A stretch of 8,331 nt of DNA from Candidatus Tenebribacter mawsonii (GTDB lineage Bacteria > Cloacimonadota > Cloacimonadia > Cloacimonadales > TCS61), in contig JAVCCD010000113.1 of assembly GCA_030765665.1 (NCBI GenBank), positions 1-8,331 on the forward strand, written 5' to 3'. Position numbers and translations under genes: made by a program. The notes under the pieces are model-generated. The model saw only the letters and a program-made list of their open reading frames with translations. It did no database searches and had not been told where the DNA came from. Shown here in pieces: positions 1-6,968 of the stretch. Position 1 is the stretch's first letter; each line of letters starts with the position of its first letter.

Positions 1-79
1 ATTTATCCTCTCGAATCTGTGATAATAACTCATGCTTGAATGAATCTGAATAACGATAAGTTTTTCCTGTCTTTGACAT
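1..79 (-). CDS. N-terminal fragment of an IS3-type transposase OrfA-like protein, cut by the window edge
   Basis: Reading the minus strand from ATG at 79-77 gives 26 uninterrupted codons that run off the left edge. The protein begins MSKTGKTYRYSDSFKHELL and continues SQIREDK. A strong ribosome binding site, AGGAG at 89-85, lies 5 bases before the ATG and fixes the start. The pattern of basic residues, then Y-S-D-S-F-K and a helix ending in I-R-E-D-K resembles the opening of IS3/IS911-family OrfA proteins (typically R-Y-S-x-E-F-K-x-x-V-V-x-E-I-x-x-G-K), where it starts a helix-turn-helix that binds the element's ends. OrfA is normally about 90-120 residues, followed by an OrfB integrase with a DDE site; neither remainder is visible here. 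The family call rests on a short stretch and on memory of the family. That a gene starts here is better supported than which transposase it is. Confidence 0.6.
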   Translation of the reverse strand, partial: MSKTGKTYRYSDSFKHELLSQIREDK

Positions 80-130
80 AAACTCTCCTAATTTAATCTT
101 TGGAAAGTCCACTTTTTCTAGGACGAGGCA
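1..130 (-). mobile_element. Probable end of an IS3-like insertion sequence, extending beyond the left edge
   Basis: The transposase-like frame starts at 79 and reads leftward, so the right boundary of the element should lie a few tens of bases upstream of it, towards higher coordinates. Minus-strand sequence over 120-102 reads TAGAAAAAGTGGACTTTCC, which resembles the A-rich plus GTGGAC block I remember from terminal inverted repeats of several IS3-family elements. IS3 ends usually start TG; the nearest such dinucleotide on the minus strand is at 130-129, so the tip is placed near 130, with 120 as a lower bound. The opposite inverted repeat and the target-site duplication fall outside the window, so the boundary is inferred. 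The neighbouring outer-membrane gene loses its normal 5' part at exactly this place, which supports an insertion junction. Confidence 0.5.
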
Positions 131-1044
131 GGGGCTATGTAACAATTGATGGTGATATGGACGCATATTTTTATAATCCAGCAGGTATTGCTAATATCAA
201 TTTCGTGGATGTGAAGTTTACAACGTCCAGTCCTTATTATGGTATTGATAAAGCCAGATATTACCAATTTGGATTGGGTTACAATTTACATAATATTATG
301 ATAGGATTAAATATTAATCTTATGTCTTATGGTGAAGAGAATTATGAGATAAATGAGGAGAAACCATTCGGACCTGGAAATAATAAGGTAACACCTTATT
401 TATCCAATTATACTTTAACTATGGCTACAATGTTATCAAATGCCTTATCGGTTGGATGCAACATAAATTATTTTAGTGAGAATTATGGTGATGATCCCAA
501 TAGTACTTTATTCTTTGATGCAGGAACAATTTATAAACGGAAACTATCTTTACTCAACACTTCAGGAGGAGAATTAGCGATCGGTGCCAGCGTAAGAAAT
601 GCTACTTTTTCCAAAGTTAAATATGATTCAGGTAAAGAAGAACTTCCTGTTATTTCTCGTTTTGGGATCAGCTATTCATTTCTACCGGAAATAAATAATA
701 ACACTGTTGCAGTATTGTGTCAGGCAGAGTATCAATATCTACTCAATTATGATTATCGAGATGGACTTCATCTTGGACTTGAAACAAAATTCATTGAGAT
801 GTTAGCCTTTAGGTTCGGCTATTATTATGAAAATATTGATGATCATGATCATGACGAAAATGAAGATCAACTTTCCCAATTCACTTATGGTCTTGGGATT
901 GATATTCCGGTCTATAAAATTATTGATTATCCTATTCGTCTTCAAATAGATTTTACTTCTTTACCACAGGTGAGTTACAGTAATATTTGGAAAGATTGGG
1001 ATAATTTCAATTCATTTACAGTTAAGTTATCGTGGAATAAATAA
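100..1044 (+). pseudogene. PorV/PorQ-like outer-membrane beta-barrel protein, 5'-truncated next to an insertion sequence
   Basis: The open frame encodes 314 residues rich in alternating aromatic and polar strands, as in outer-membrane barrels of the PorV/PorQ/UPF0164 type found in FCB bacteria. Family-like features are G-Y-V-T-I-D-G-D-x-D-A-Y-F-Y-N-P-A-G-I-A-N (residues 12-32; the usual form is ALGMGGAYVA...NPAGLA), F-R-F-G-Y-Y-Y-E (237-244), F-T-Y-G-L-G-I (261-267) and a final amphipathic strand F-T-V-K-L-S-W (306-312). The signal peptide and first segment expected before residue 12 are missing. The only start is a TTG at 100 with no ribosome binding site, and stops at 37-39, 79-81 and 94-96 block the frame upstream; the other two frames are also closed. 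Codons 1-7, perhaps 1-10, overlap the presumed IS end. The body is intact to its stop, so truncation looks recent. Native function (porin-like or secretion-related) is unknown. Confidence 0.68.
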
Positions 1045-1167
1045 AATTATTCAGTTTGTGAAAGTCTGTGGCTATTTTTTTCATCTCGTTATTAACTCTA
1101 CTTTTGCTCTACTCCGGTAAAGTAAAGTCTGAGACAAATTTATTATATCTGCGTTTTTTCTCTAAAA

Positions 1168-1227
1168 GTCTTTGAGTCTTTGATTCTTTGATTCTTTGAG
1201 TCTTTGAGTCTTTGAGTCTTTGAGTCT
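1168..1227. repeat. Tandem array of an 8-bp unit, 7.5 copies
   Basis: Seven consecutive 8-bp units fill 1168-1223: GTCTTTGA twice, TTCTTTGA twice, then GTCTTTGA three times, followed by a partial GTCT at 1224-1227. The only variation is the first base of two adjacent units. The array lies in the 187-bp gap between the converging barrel remnant and cardiolipin synthase genes and ends 4 bp short of the stop codon of the latter. The unit is not self-complementary, so it does not form a hairpin, and being 8 bp it keeps no reading frame. The rest of the gap (1045-1167) is AT-rich with T-runs at about 1073-1081 and 1154-1160, and I see no GC-rich stem before either. Slippage during replication is the simplest origin. 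Confidence 0.9.
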
Positions 1228-1231
1228 ATTT

Positions 1232-2662
1232 TTACTGTATCGGCGCCAGCAGTCGTGCAACTTTAACTGCCAGTTTATACCATAAAGGTTTTTTTGTGTA
1301 GTCTTCTTCGGTAATTTGGAAGCTGTTGGCAAAATCTTCTATCATCATCTCTTCAACTTTACTAGCAAACTCTTTGCTGCTGAATAACATGTTGATCTCA
1401 AAGTTAATACGGAAGGAGCGGTTATCCAGGTTGGCAGTGCCTATCATAGATATTTCATCATCGATCAGCATTGTTTTTTGATGCAGGAATCCTTTTTTGT
1501 ATCTATAAACTTTGATGCCAACTTTAGTAATATCCTGCAAGTATGATAGTGATGAAAGGTTGGTAATAAGAAGATCAGATTTTTCCGGGATCATCAACCG
1601 TACATCAACACCACGTAGCCCGGCAAGTTGTAAAGCGCACAAAACCTGCTGATCCGGTACAAAATATGGGCTAATTATCCATAACCTTTTTTTAGCTGAA
1701 TTTATAGCATGAACAAAAAATATTCCGCAAGTTTCCAATTCATCTGCCGGTCCGCTTGGTAAAACCAGAACATTATTTTTCCATTCAGCAGAGTAAGTAG
1801 GTTCCCAATTCAGTTCGGGAACTTCATGTGTTGCCCAATACCAATCGGAGATAAACGGTAGCTGAACACTCTGAACTGAAGGTCCTTCAATTTTTACATG
1901 AGTATCACGCCAGTAACCATATTTTGGATGAATTCCCATATATTTATCACTCACGTTCAAACCACCTACATAAGCAGTTTTACCATCCACAACTACAATT
2001 TTGCGATGATTACGGAAATTTAAACGAAGTCTATATGCCCAACCTTTTCTACTTTTAAAATTATGAACTTCAATTCCTTCATTCCGCAATTTCTCCATAT
2101 AAGAACGGGGTAGAGGCGTACAACCGATGTCATCATAAAGCAGATAAATTCGAACACCTTCTTTGGCTTTATTTATGAGTTTGGTTTGCAGTTCAGTTCC
2201 CAGTTTATCATCATTTATCTTATAAAATTGTACAAGAATATAGTCCTGTGCTTCATCAATTCCCTTAAAAATAGCATTAAAGGTAGCTTCACCATTTATG
2301 AGTACTTCTGCATTATTATAGGAAGTAAAAGGCATTTTAGCCAGTGTTTCTACAACGCTGAAATCGGGATGTTCATCTTCTGATATGAGATCATTATTCT
2401 TGAATTTAATTTTTAGATCACGGGCAATATTATTAATCTTTAGGTCACCCGAACGACGCGCATTTATATACCCGTGGAATTTTCTGTCACCGAACATCCA
2501 ATAAAGTGGAACTGCCAGGTAAGGGAAACTAATGAGAAAAATAGCCCAACCAACCGAACCTTGAGAAGTCCGTCCTTTCCAAATGGCATCAAGAGCTGCA
2601 AGTACACCCAAAACATAGAATACTACAACAACTATCCACCAAACGATCTTAAACCCTATCAT
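1232..2662 (-). CDS. cls: Cardiolipin synthase (phospholipase D superfamily)
   Basis: This inner-membrane enzyme condenses two phosphatidylglycerol molecules to cardiolipin and glycerol. The 476-residue length matches bacterial ClsA-type enzymes (about 480-510). Two hydrophobic segments at about 5-25 and 36-57 anchor it, as in ClsA. Two phospholipase D domains follow, each with an intact HKD motif: H219-R-K221-x4-D226 followed by G-K-T-A-Y-V-G-G-L-N, and H394-Q-K396-x4-D401 followed by the typical I-G-T-A-N-L-D-N-R-S. The ATG is preceded by AGGGAAG inside the end of the TPR gene, whose stop lies 3 bp upstream, so translation is probably coupled. It is the last gene of the five-gene minus-strand operon. 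No terminator was recognised downstream, only the 8-bp repeat array. The family assignment is very secure; the exact substrate (ClsA versus ClsB/C type) is inferred from the N-terminal anchors. Confidence 0.95.
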   Translation of the reverse strand: MIGFKIVWWIVVVVFYVLGVLAALDAIWKGRTSQGSVGWAIFLISFPYLAVPLYWMFGDRKFHGYINARRSGDLKINNIARDLKIKFKNNDLISEDEHPDFSVVETLAKMPFTSYNNAEVLINGEATFNAIFKGIDEAQDYILVQFYKINDDKLGTELQTKLINKAKEGVRIYLLYDDIGCTPLPRSYMEKLRNEGIEVHNFKSRKGWAYRLRLNFRNHRKIVVVDGKTAYVGGLNVSDKYMGIHPKYGYWRDTHVKIEGPSVQSVQLPFISDWYWATHEVPELNWEPTYSAEWKNNVLVLPSGPADELETCGIFFVHAINSAKKRLWIISPYFVPDQQVLCALQLAGLRGVDVRLMIPEKSDLLITNLSSLSYLQDITKVGIKVYRYKKGFLHQKTMLIDDEISMIGTANLDNRSFRINFEINMLFSSKEFASKVEEMMIEDFANSFQITEEDYTKKPLWYKLAVKVARLLAPIQ

Positions 2663-2665
2663 ACT

Positions 2666-3553
2666 TTATTCTTCCCTGCTTTTTTTGTCGTTCAGGTACA
2701 GTACTATCTTATCATAAAGCATAGATAAGGTTACCGAATAAGGAACGTTTTTCTTGGAAAGTTCCGCAACCGAAAAAGCTTCACCATATCTATCATGCTC
2801 AATATAAATTCGTATAAGTTCTATATATACAATAGGATCAAAAGGTTTTTTCTTGATACCATCCATCAGCAAGGCTATGGCTTTATCTGTTTTGCCAATC
2901 CTATCACATGTGATGGCAAAATTCTTATAAAAATTTGCAGAATTAATTGTTAATTTTTCTGCTGCAACAAATTCAACATATGCTTTAAGAATAATATTTA
3001 AATTAAAATATGCCAACCCTTTTAGGTAACTGATATTTCCATGCTTACCAAATTTTTGTTCAGCTTTATCTAATGTTTTTATAGAATCTTCGTGCTTGCC
3101 TTCTAAAAAGAGTAATTCAGCCAAAAAAATGTAGGGAAGAAGCGATGATACCTTATAATTAAAAATTGGCTTTAACACTTCAATGCTTTTATTGTTCCTG
3201 CCAATTTTAGAATAAGCAAATGCTTTATTATAAAGTAGTTCAGGAAAGCTGGTAGATAGCATATTGTAATAATCTATTGCCAGCTTATATTCATTTATTG
3301 CCATAAAAGAATTTGCTAGTTGGAAGATAGCTGTTTCATTACCTGGTTCAACTTTTAGCACCTGATGATACACACCTATAGCTTTTCTGAAAAGTTTTTT
3401 ACTGAAATAGATTTCAGCCATAAATAAGAGGATCTCAACGTTTTGTGGAAATTCCTTCAATCCTTGTAGCAAAATTCTTTTTGATTCCAACCAATTTTTA
3501 TTCAGCTGCATCTTTGCCTGCCAGATGATATTATTCAGCATCTTCCTATCCAC
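2666..3553 (-). CDS. Tetratricopeptide-repeat protein
   Basis: The protein is built almost wholly of about eight TPR-like helical hairpins of roughly 32-34 residues. Clear examples are V-E-I-L-L-F-M-A-E-I-Y-F-S-K-K-L, Y-N-K-A-F-A-Y-S-K-I-G-R, F-Y-K-N-F-A-I-T-C-D-R-I-G-K and I-Y-I-E-H-D-R-Y-G-E-A-F. Such arrays act as protein-interaction scaffolds. No signal peptide, membrane segment or catalytic domain is seen, so it is probably cytoplasmic. The open frame extends to a TTG at 3595, which would overlap the dihydrouridine synthase gene by 26 bp. The GTG at 3553 is preferred because AGGGG sits 7 bases before it and it leaves a 16-bp gap after the upstream stop, giving 295 residues. An ATG at 3541 is a third option. 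Partner and function are unknown; position between RNA-modification and lipid-synthesis genes does not settle it. Confidence 0.85.
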   Translation of the reverse strand: MDRKMLNNIIWQAKMQLNKNWLESKRILLQGLKEFPQNVEILLFMAEIYFSKKLFRKAIGVYHQVLKVEPGNETAIFQLANSFMAINEYKLAIDYYNMLSTSFPELLYNKAFAYSKIGRNNKSIEVLKPIFNYKVSSLLPYIFLAELLFLEGKHEDSIKTLDKAEQKFGKHGNISYLKGLAYFNLNIILKAYVEFVAAEKLTINSANFYKNFAITCDRIGKTDKAIALLMDGIKKKPFDPIVYIELIRIYIEHDRYGEAFSVAELSKKNVPYSVTLSMLYDKIVLYLNDKKSREE

Positions 3554-3565
3554 AAATATTCCCCT
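3551..3565 (-). promoter_or_regulatory. Ribosome binding site and GTG start that set the TPR gene start
   Basis: On the minus strand AGGGG (3565-3561) is followed by 7 bases and GTG (3553-3551). The longer candidate start, TTG at 3595, has no comparable site and lies inside the preceding gene. The ATG at 3541-3539 has only AGGAAG, directly abutting the start codon and so too close. Confidence 0.65.
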
Positions 3566-3569
3566 AAAA

Positions 3570-4541
3570 TCATTGAGTATTATACAATTCTTCAACCAAG
3601 ATCAGAATTTGTTCAACATCAAACAATCTATTTATTCTATTTCTAATTTTTGCACCACCACGAAATCCTTTGGTGTAATGTGAAAAATGAGTACGCATTT
3701 CATACACCGCTTGTTTTTCTCCTTTATGGAAGATCATGAATTCCAGGTGTCTTTTTATAATTTCCAGTTTTTCTGCAGTAGTTATCGGTTCAATGTTCCC
3801 ACTCTTTAAATAGTTTTTAACTTGCTTAAATAACCATGGCTTTCCCATAGCTCCTCTACCTATCATCACCGAGTCGCATCCTGTTTGTTCATACATAGCT
3901 ATCATATCTTCAATTACTAATACATCACCGTTGCCAATTATCGGAATGTTTACTGCTTTCTTCAATTCTGCTATCAGTTTCCAATTACTTTTACCCGAAA
4001 ACATCTGTTCACGAGTACGAGGATGAAGACAGATAATATCTGCTCCAGCATCTTGCATTTGTTTACCGAATTCAAGTGAATTTGTGCTGAACATATTCCA
4101 ACCAGAGCGAAATTTAACAGATAAAGGAATGTTAAGTGGTTCTAAGATCTTTTTGGTCTCCCTAACAATACTGGCAGCGATATCGGGTGTGTTCATCAAG
4201 GCAGATCCGGCTCCACGTTTAGTAACTTTTTTAACAGGGCAACCCATGTTAATGTCGATAAAATCAGGATTTTTTGTTAAGGCAATATCAAGCGCTTTCT
4301 TAAAGATTTCAGGGTCAGAACCAAATAACTGCAATCCAAAAGGTCTTTGTGATTCTTCAAATTCTGCATATTCTAAACTGCGATCTTGGTTATAAAGTAA
4401 TCCATCTACGCTTACCATTTCGCTAACAACAACATCAGCACCACACTCTTTACAGATCGCTCTAAATGGATTATCAGTAATTCCTGCTAAAGGTGCTAAC
4501 CATATCTTATTGTTTGTGAGTTCTCTTGCTGTAATACTCAT
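3570..4541 (-). CDS. dusB: tRNA-dihydrouridine synthase, DusB-like
   Basis: This flavoenzyme reduces uridines in the tRNA D-loop to dihydrouridine using FMN and NAD(P)H. The 323-residue length is typical (about 310-340). The N-terminal TIM barrel opens with L-A-P-L-A-G-I-T-D-N-P-F-R (15-27). The catalytic cysteine is C101 in N-M-G-C-P-V-K-K-V-T-K-R-G-A-G-S. FMN-contact segments include S-V-K-F-R-S-G (141-147), L-H-P-R-T-R (172-177), I-I-G-N-G-D (201-206) and I-G-R-G-A-M-G-K-P-W (227-236). The C-terminal helical domain has the expected H-Y-T-K-G-F-R-G-G-A segment (288-297). It starts 2 bp after the methyltransferase stop, with only a weak GGTAA before the ATG, so coupled translation is likely. 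Two adjacent RNA-modification genes suggest joint expression. The family is certain; the DusB subgroup is judged from motif wording. Confidence 0.95.
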   Translation of the reverse strand: MSITARELTNNKIWLAPLAGITDNPFRAICKECGADVVVSEMVSVDGLLYNQDRSLEYAEFEESQRPFGLQLFGSDPEIFKKALDIALTKNPDFIDINMGCPVKKVTKRGAGSALMNTPDIAASIVRETKKILEPLNIPLSVKFRSGWNMFSTNSLEFGKQMQDAGADIICLHPRTREQMFSGKSNWKLIAELKKAVNIPIIGNGDVLVIEDMIAMYEQTGCDSVMIGRGAMGKPWLFKQVKNYLKSGNIEPITTAEKLEIIKRHLEFMIFHKGEKQAVYEMRTHFSHYTKGFRGGAKIRNRINRLFDVEQILILVEELYNTQ

Positions 4542-4543
4542 AA

Positions 4544-5275
4544 CTATTTACCAATTAAATGATAGATCGCTATTCCGGCAGCAACAGCGGCATTTATCGA
4601 TTCGATATTTCCCTGAATTGGTATATTAACTTTATGCTCAGCAATTTGCAGAATATCCTGACTTACGCCAAATGCTTCCGAACCGATAACGAGTATTAAA
4701 CTGGCAGGTCTTTCAAGTTTAAAAATATTTGTAGAATCTTCCAGCGTTGTAGCGATAATTGTGTTTTTTATACTTTTCAGCCAGTTATGCTCATGAGTTT
4801 CCGAAGGCAGATGAAACACCGAGCCCAATGAAGCACGTATAACTTTTGGATTGTATATCTCACAACAATTAGGCGAGAGAATTATTCCGGAAACTCCTGC
4901 CGCTGTAGCCGTGCGGAAGATGGTTCCCATATTTCCAGGATCGCTTATTCCATCCAGATAGAGCAGGAATTGTGTTTGTTCAATTGGTACAGGTTTAATT
5001 TCAATAACTGCTGCAATATTCTGTGGTGTAATCGTTTCTGTGATCTTTTTCATTTGATCTCTATTTGCAATTGATATTTGTTTGGCAAAATAATGTGATG
5101 TGTTAATTTGGTCAGAATTGGTAATTATCAATTCATCAAAGCTAATACCGTAATCGTTCAATTGATCTATCAGACGTACACCTTCAACGATCGTTTTTCT
5201 GTTTAATGTACGGAATTTCTTCTGCTGTAGTTTAGCTAGTTCTTTTGCGTGATTATTACTTAATTCGTTATACAT
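4544..5275 (-). CDS. SpoU/TrmH-family RNA 2'-O-methyltransferase (RlmB-like)
   Basis: This class transfers a methyl group from S-adenosylmethionine to a ribose 2'-hydroxyl in rRNA or tRNA, using a trefoil-knot fold. Length is 243 residues, close to RlmB of E. coli. Residues 1-95 form the RNA-binding N-terminal domain, with R22-T-L-N-R-K-T-I-V-E-G-V-R. The catalytic domain has motif 1, L-D-G-I-S-D-P-G-N-M-G-T-I-F-R-T-A (107-123, with N115 and R121), motif 2, I-G-S-E-A-F-G-V-S (197-205), and motif 3, I-P-I-Q-G-N-I-E-S-I-N-A-A-V-A-A-G-I (218-235). The N-terminal domain argues against the shorter TrmL type. The ATG overlaps the upstream stop by one base (TAATG), a classic coupled junction. Substrate (23S rRNA G2251, another rRNA site or tRNA) cannot be told from sequence, so no symbol is given. 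Confidence 0.92.
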   Translation of the reverse strand: MYNELSNNHAKELAKLQQKKFRTLNRKTIVEGVRLIDQLNDYGISFDELIITNSDQINTSHYFAKQISIANRDQMKKITETITPQNIAAVIEIKPVPIEQTQFLLYLDGISDPGNMGTIFRTATAAGVSGIILSPNCCEIYNPKVIRASLGSVFHLPSETHEHNWLKSIKNTIIATTLEDSTNIFKLERPASLILVIGSEAFGVSQDILQIAEHKVNIPIQGNIESINAAVAAGIAIYHLIGK

Positions 5276-6858
5276 TATTTGTTATATATTTCCTTTATTG
5301 CATTAATATTAACATTATCAATTTGCTCAGATTTTAGAAATTGTTCAGCATATTTCAGGTACAATTTGGAATCCATCAGAAGCTCTACAAGGTCTTTATC
5401 GATCTCACCATCTTTAACCATGAAAGCCATTATTTTTAGTGTTTCGGAAAGAGTTTTACCCTTTTTATAGGGTCTATCGGAGGCAGTGAGAGCTTCATAG
5501 AGATCAGCGATGGCAATAATGCGTGATTGAAGCGGAAGTTCTTCCGCCGTTTTATTAAAGGGATATCCTTTGCCATTTAGCTTTTCATGATGAGAAGCTG
5601 CATAAAGAGGAAGATTCTTGAATTTCTTTGGATATGTTAGTTCCGATAACATCTCATGAGAAACAAGAGCATGTTCCCACATTTTTTCCAACTCATCGGG
5701 AAGAAGTGTGCCTTTTCTTATACAAAGGTTTTTTTTCTCATCTTTAGTGATAATATAGTATTCTTTGCCATTTGCTGAATATTTAAATTTATAGATCTCC
5801 TCAATTCGGTCTATATAGTCATCCCGCATGAATTCACCACCGGTATTAACTTTGATGACGAATTCCTTATCTTCAATCAGCTTTTCATGAAGCTTTTGCA
5901 ATTCTTCTTTTTGCTCGATAGTCTTTGCTAATTCAATATCCTTTTTAATTAATGCAAATATCATTTCGAAACGGGTTATCACATGTTCTATCTTATCTTG
6001 AATTGTTTCCAGTTTTGTAGCTTTATCCCGAACATAGATAGGGATTGTGATCTTGCCGACATCATGCATCCAGCCTGCAAGAGATATTTCCTGCATTTCG
6101 TCGGGAGAAAAATGTACATCTTTATATTTATTAGAATCTTTTTGGATCTCTTCCGACAGCATTTCAGATAGTGATGCTACACGTTTAATATGGCCACCTG
6201 TGTATTTTGATTTGCGGTCTATTGCGGCTGCAATACTTTTAATAAATTGATATAATAAATTTTCTAACCCTTCTACAAGATGTTTATTTGTAAAAGCAAT
6301 TGCAGCTTGTGATGCGAGTGAAGTTAGCATTGTGAGATGTTCTTCTGTGAAATGAGTTATATTTCCCTCATCATCGTAGGCATTGATCAATTGTATAACT
6401 CCCAGCAGTTCATTTTCGTGATCCTTCATCGGAATTGCTGCCATTGATTTGGAATGATAATTATTGTTTTTATCATAATTTTTTGTTCCGCTGTTATCAA
6501 AGATATCTTGATCATAGGCATCTTTAACACTACTGGGATCTCCAGTATTGGCTACATAAGAAGCAAAATTCTTGTATATTTTATTACCCTTTTCATCATA
6601 AAGCGGAACACTTGGCCATTTGGCAGTATCTGCCATTCCAAGATTTAAATTCATGGATTTTGTGCAAATTATAGTGAAATCGAGAGATTGTTTATCTTCT
6701 GAAAGCGTGTAGATCGTTCCTCCATCAGAATTGGTAAACTTAATAGCCTCCTCTAAAACCAACTTAAAGAAGTTATTTATATCACTTTCACCTGAGAGTG
6801 CAATCCCGATCCTAGTAAGTGCTTTTACTTGTCTTAATAGTTCTTTCTTATCTGCCAT
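5275..6858 (-). CDS. GAF domain plus HD-GYP cyclic-di-GMP phosphodiesterase
   Basis: The 527-residue protein pairs an N-terminal GAF sensor (about 20-195) with a C-terminal HD-GYP domain, predicted to hydrolyse cyclic di-GMP. Metal-site residues are intact: H223 in G-G-H-I-K-R-V, H265-D266 in W-M-H-D-V-G-K-I, H401 in S-H-E-M-L, H423-H424-E425 with N-G-K-G-Y-P (428-433), and D452 in A-D-L-Y-E-A-L-T-A-S-D-R-P-Y-K. About 110 residues, partly coiled-coil-like (280-335) with G-G-E-F-M at 340-344, are inserted between the HD motif and the next metal histidine. I recall the same arrangement in a proteobacterial subgroup, where the insert is longer. No signal peptide or membrane segment is seen, so it is cytoplasmic. 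GAAGG 6 bases before the ATG supports the start. It heads the operon. Its GAF ligand is unknown, and a role outside cyclic di-GMP is possible. Confidence 0.93.
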   Translation of the reverse strand: MADKKELLRQVKALTRIGIALSGESDINNFFKLVLEEAIKFTNSDGGTIYTLSEDKQSLDFTIICTKSMNLNLGMADTAKWPSVPLYDEKGNKIYKNFASYVANTGDPSSVKDAYDQDIFDNSGTKNYDKNNNYHSKSMAAIPMKDHENELLGVIQLINAYDDEGNITHFTEEHLTMLTSLASQAAIAFTNKHLVEGLENLLYQFIKSIAAAIDRKSKYTGGHIKRVASLSEMLSEEIQKDSNKYKDVHFSPDEMQEISLAGWMHDVGKITIPIYVRDKATKLETIQDKIEHVITRFEMIFALIKKDIELAKTIEQKEELQKLHEKLIEDKEFVIKVNTGGEFMRDDYIDRIEEIYKFKYSANGKEYYIITKDEKKNLCIRKGTLLPDELEKMWEHALVSHEMLSELTYPKKFKNLPLYAASHHEKLNGKGYPFNKTAEELPLQSRIIAIADLYEALTASDRPYKKGKTLSETLKIMAFMVKDGEIDKDLVELLMDSKLYLKYAEQFLKSEQIDNVNINAIKEIYNK

Positions 6859-6876
6859 AACATACCTTCAATACCT

Positions 6877-6950
6877 AATTATTTGACATAATTACCAATA
6901 ACTTAATTCTTGGATATGTAATAAAAATTGATTTTTTGTGTCAAATTATT
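6877..6950. promoter_or_regulatory. Divergent control region with an ATTTGACA inverted repeat
   Basis: The 110-bp gap between the divergent HD-GYP and mocA-like genes holds two 12-bp arms: AATTATTTGACA at 6877-6888 and its reverse complement, 11 of 12 matching, at 6939-6950. Each arm contains a perfect TTGACA. Read on the minus strand, TTGACA (6944-6939) is followed after 17 bases by TACATA (6921-6916), a plausible sigma-70 type promoter for the phosphodiesterase operon, though the -10 is poor. The plus-strand TTGACA (6883-6888) points at mocA, but only weak -10 candidates follow (TAATTC at 6904). The symmetry could instead reflect a regulator's operator. Promoter activity is inferred; the repeat is seen directly. 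Confidence 0.45.
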
Positions 6951-6968
6951 TTGTAAACGCAGGTATAA

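Noticed and set aside
40..81. Short plus-strand frame starting at ATG 40, considered as a signal peptide for the barrel gene
   Set aside because: It stops after 13 codons, is not hydrophobic enough, and a further in-frame stop at 94-96 separates it from the barrel. The minus-strand transposase start explains the region better.
1127..1135. Small palindrome GTCTGAGAC
   Set aside because: Four-base arms are expected by chance and no partner site was found.
1045..1140. Possible rho-independent terminators in the convergent gap, including TACTTT/AAAGTA around 1098-1123 and the T-run at 1073-1081
   Set aside because: The stem is only 6 AT-rich pairs with a long loop and no following T-run, and no stem precedes the T-run.
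1168..1227. Tandem array considered as a CRISPR
   Set aside because: Units are 8 bp and contiguous, with no spacers and no cas genes nearby.
2186..2728. Two plus-strand open frames of 65 and 84 codons
   Set aside because: They lie antisense to the cardiolipin synthase and TPR genes, have no family likeness, and the opposite strand carries intact HKD motifs.
4084..4395. Plus-strand open frame of 103 codons
   Set aside because: It is antisense to the catalytic part of the dihydrouridine synthase, whose motifs are complete; the frame has no recognisable domain.
5279..6648. Several plus-strand frames of 62-67 codons
   Set aside because: All are shadows of the GAF/HD-GYP gene and show no ribosome binding sites or domain-like sequence.
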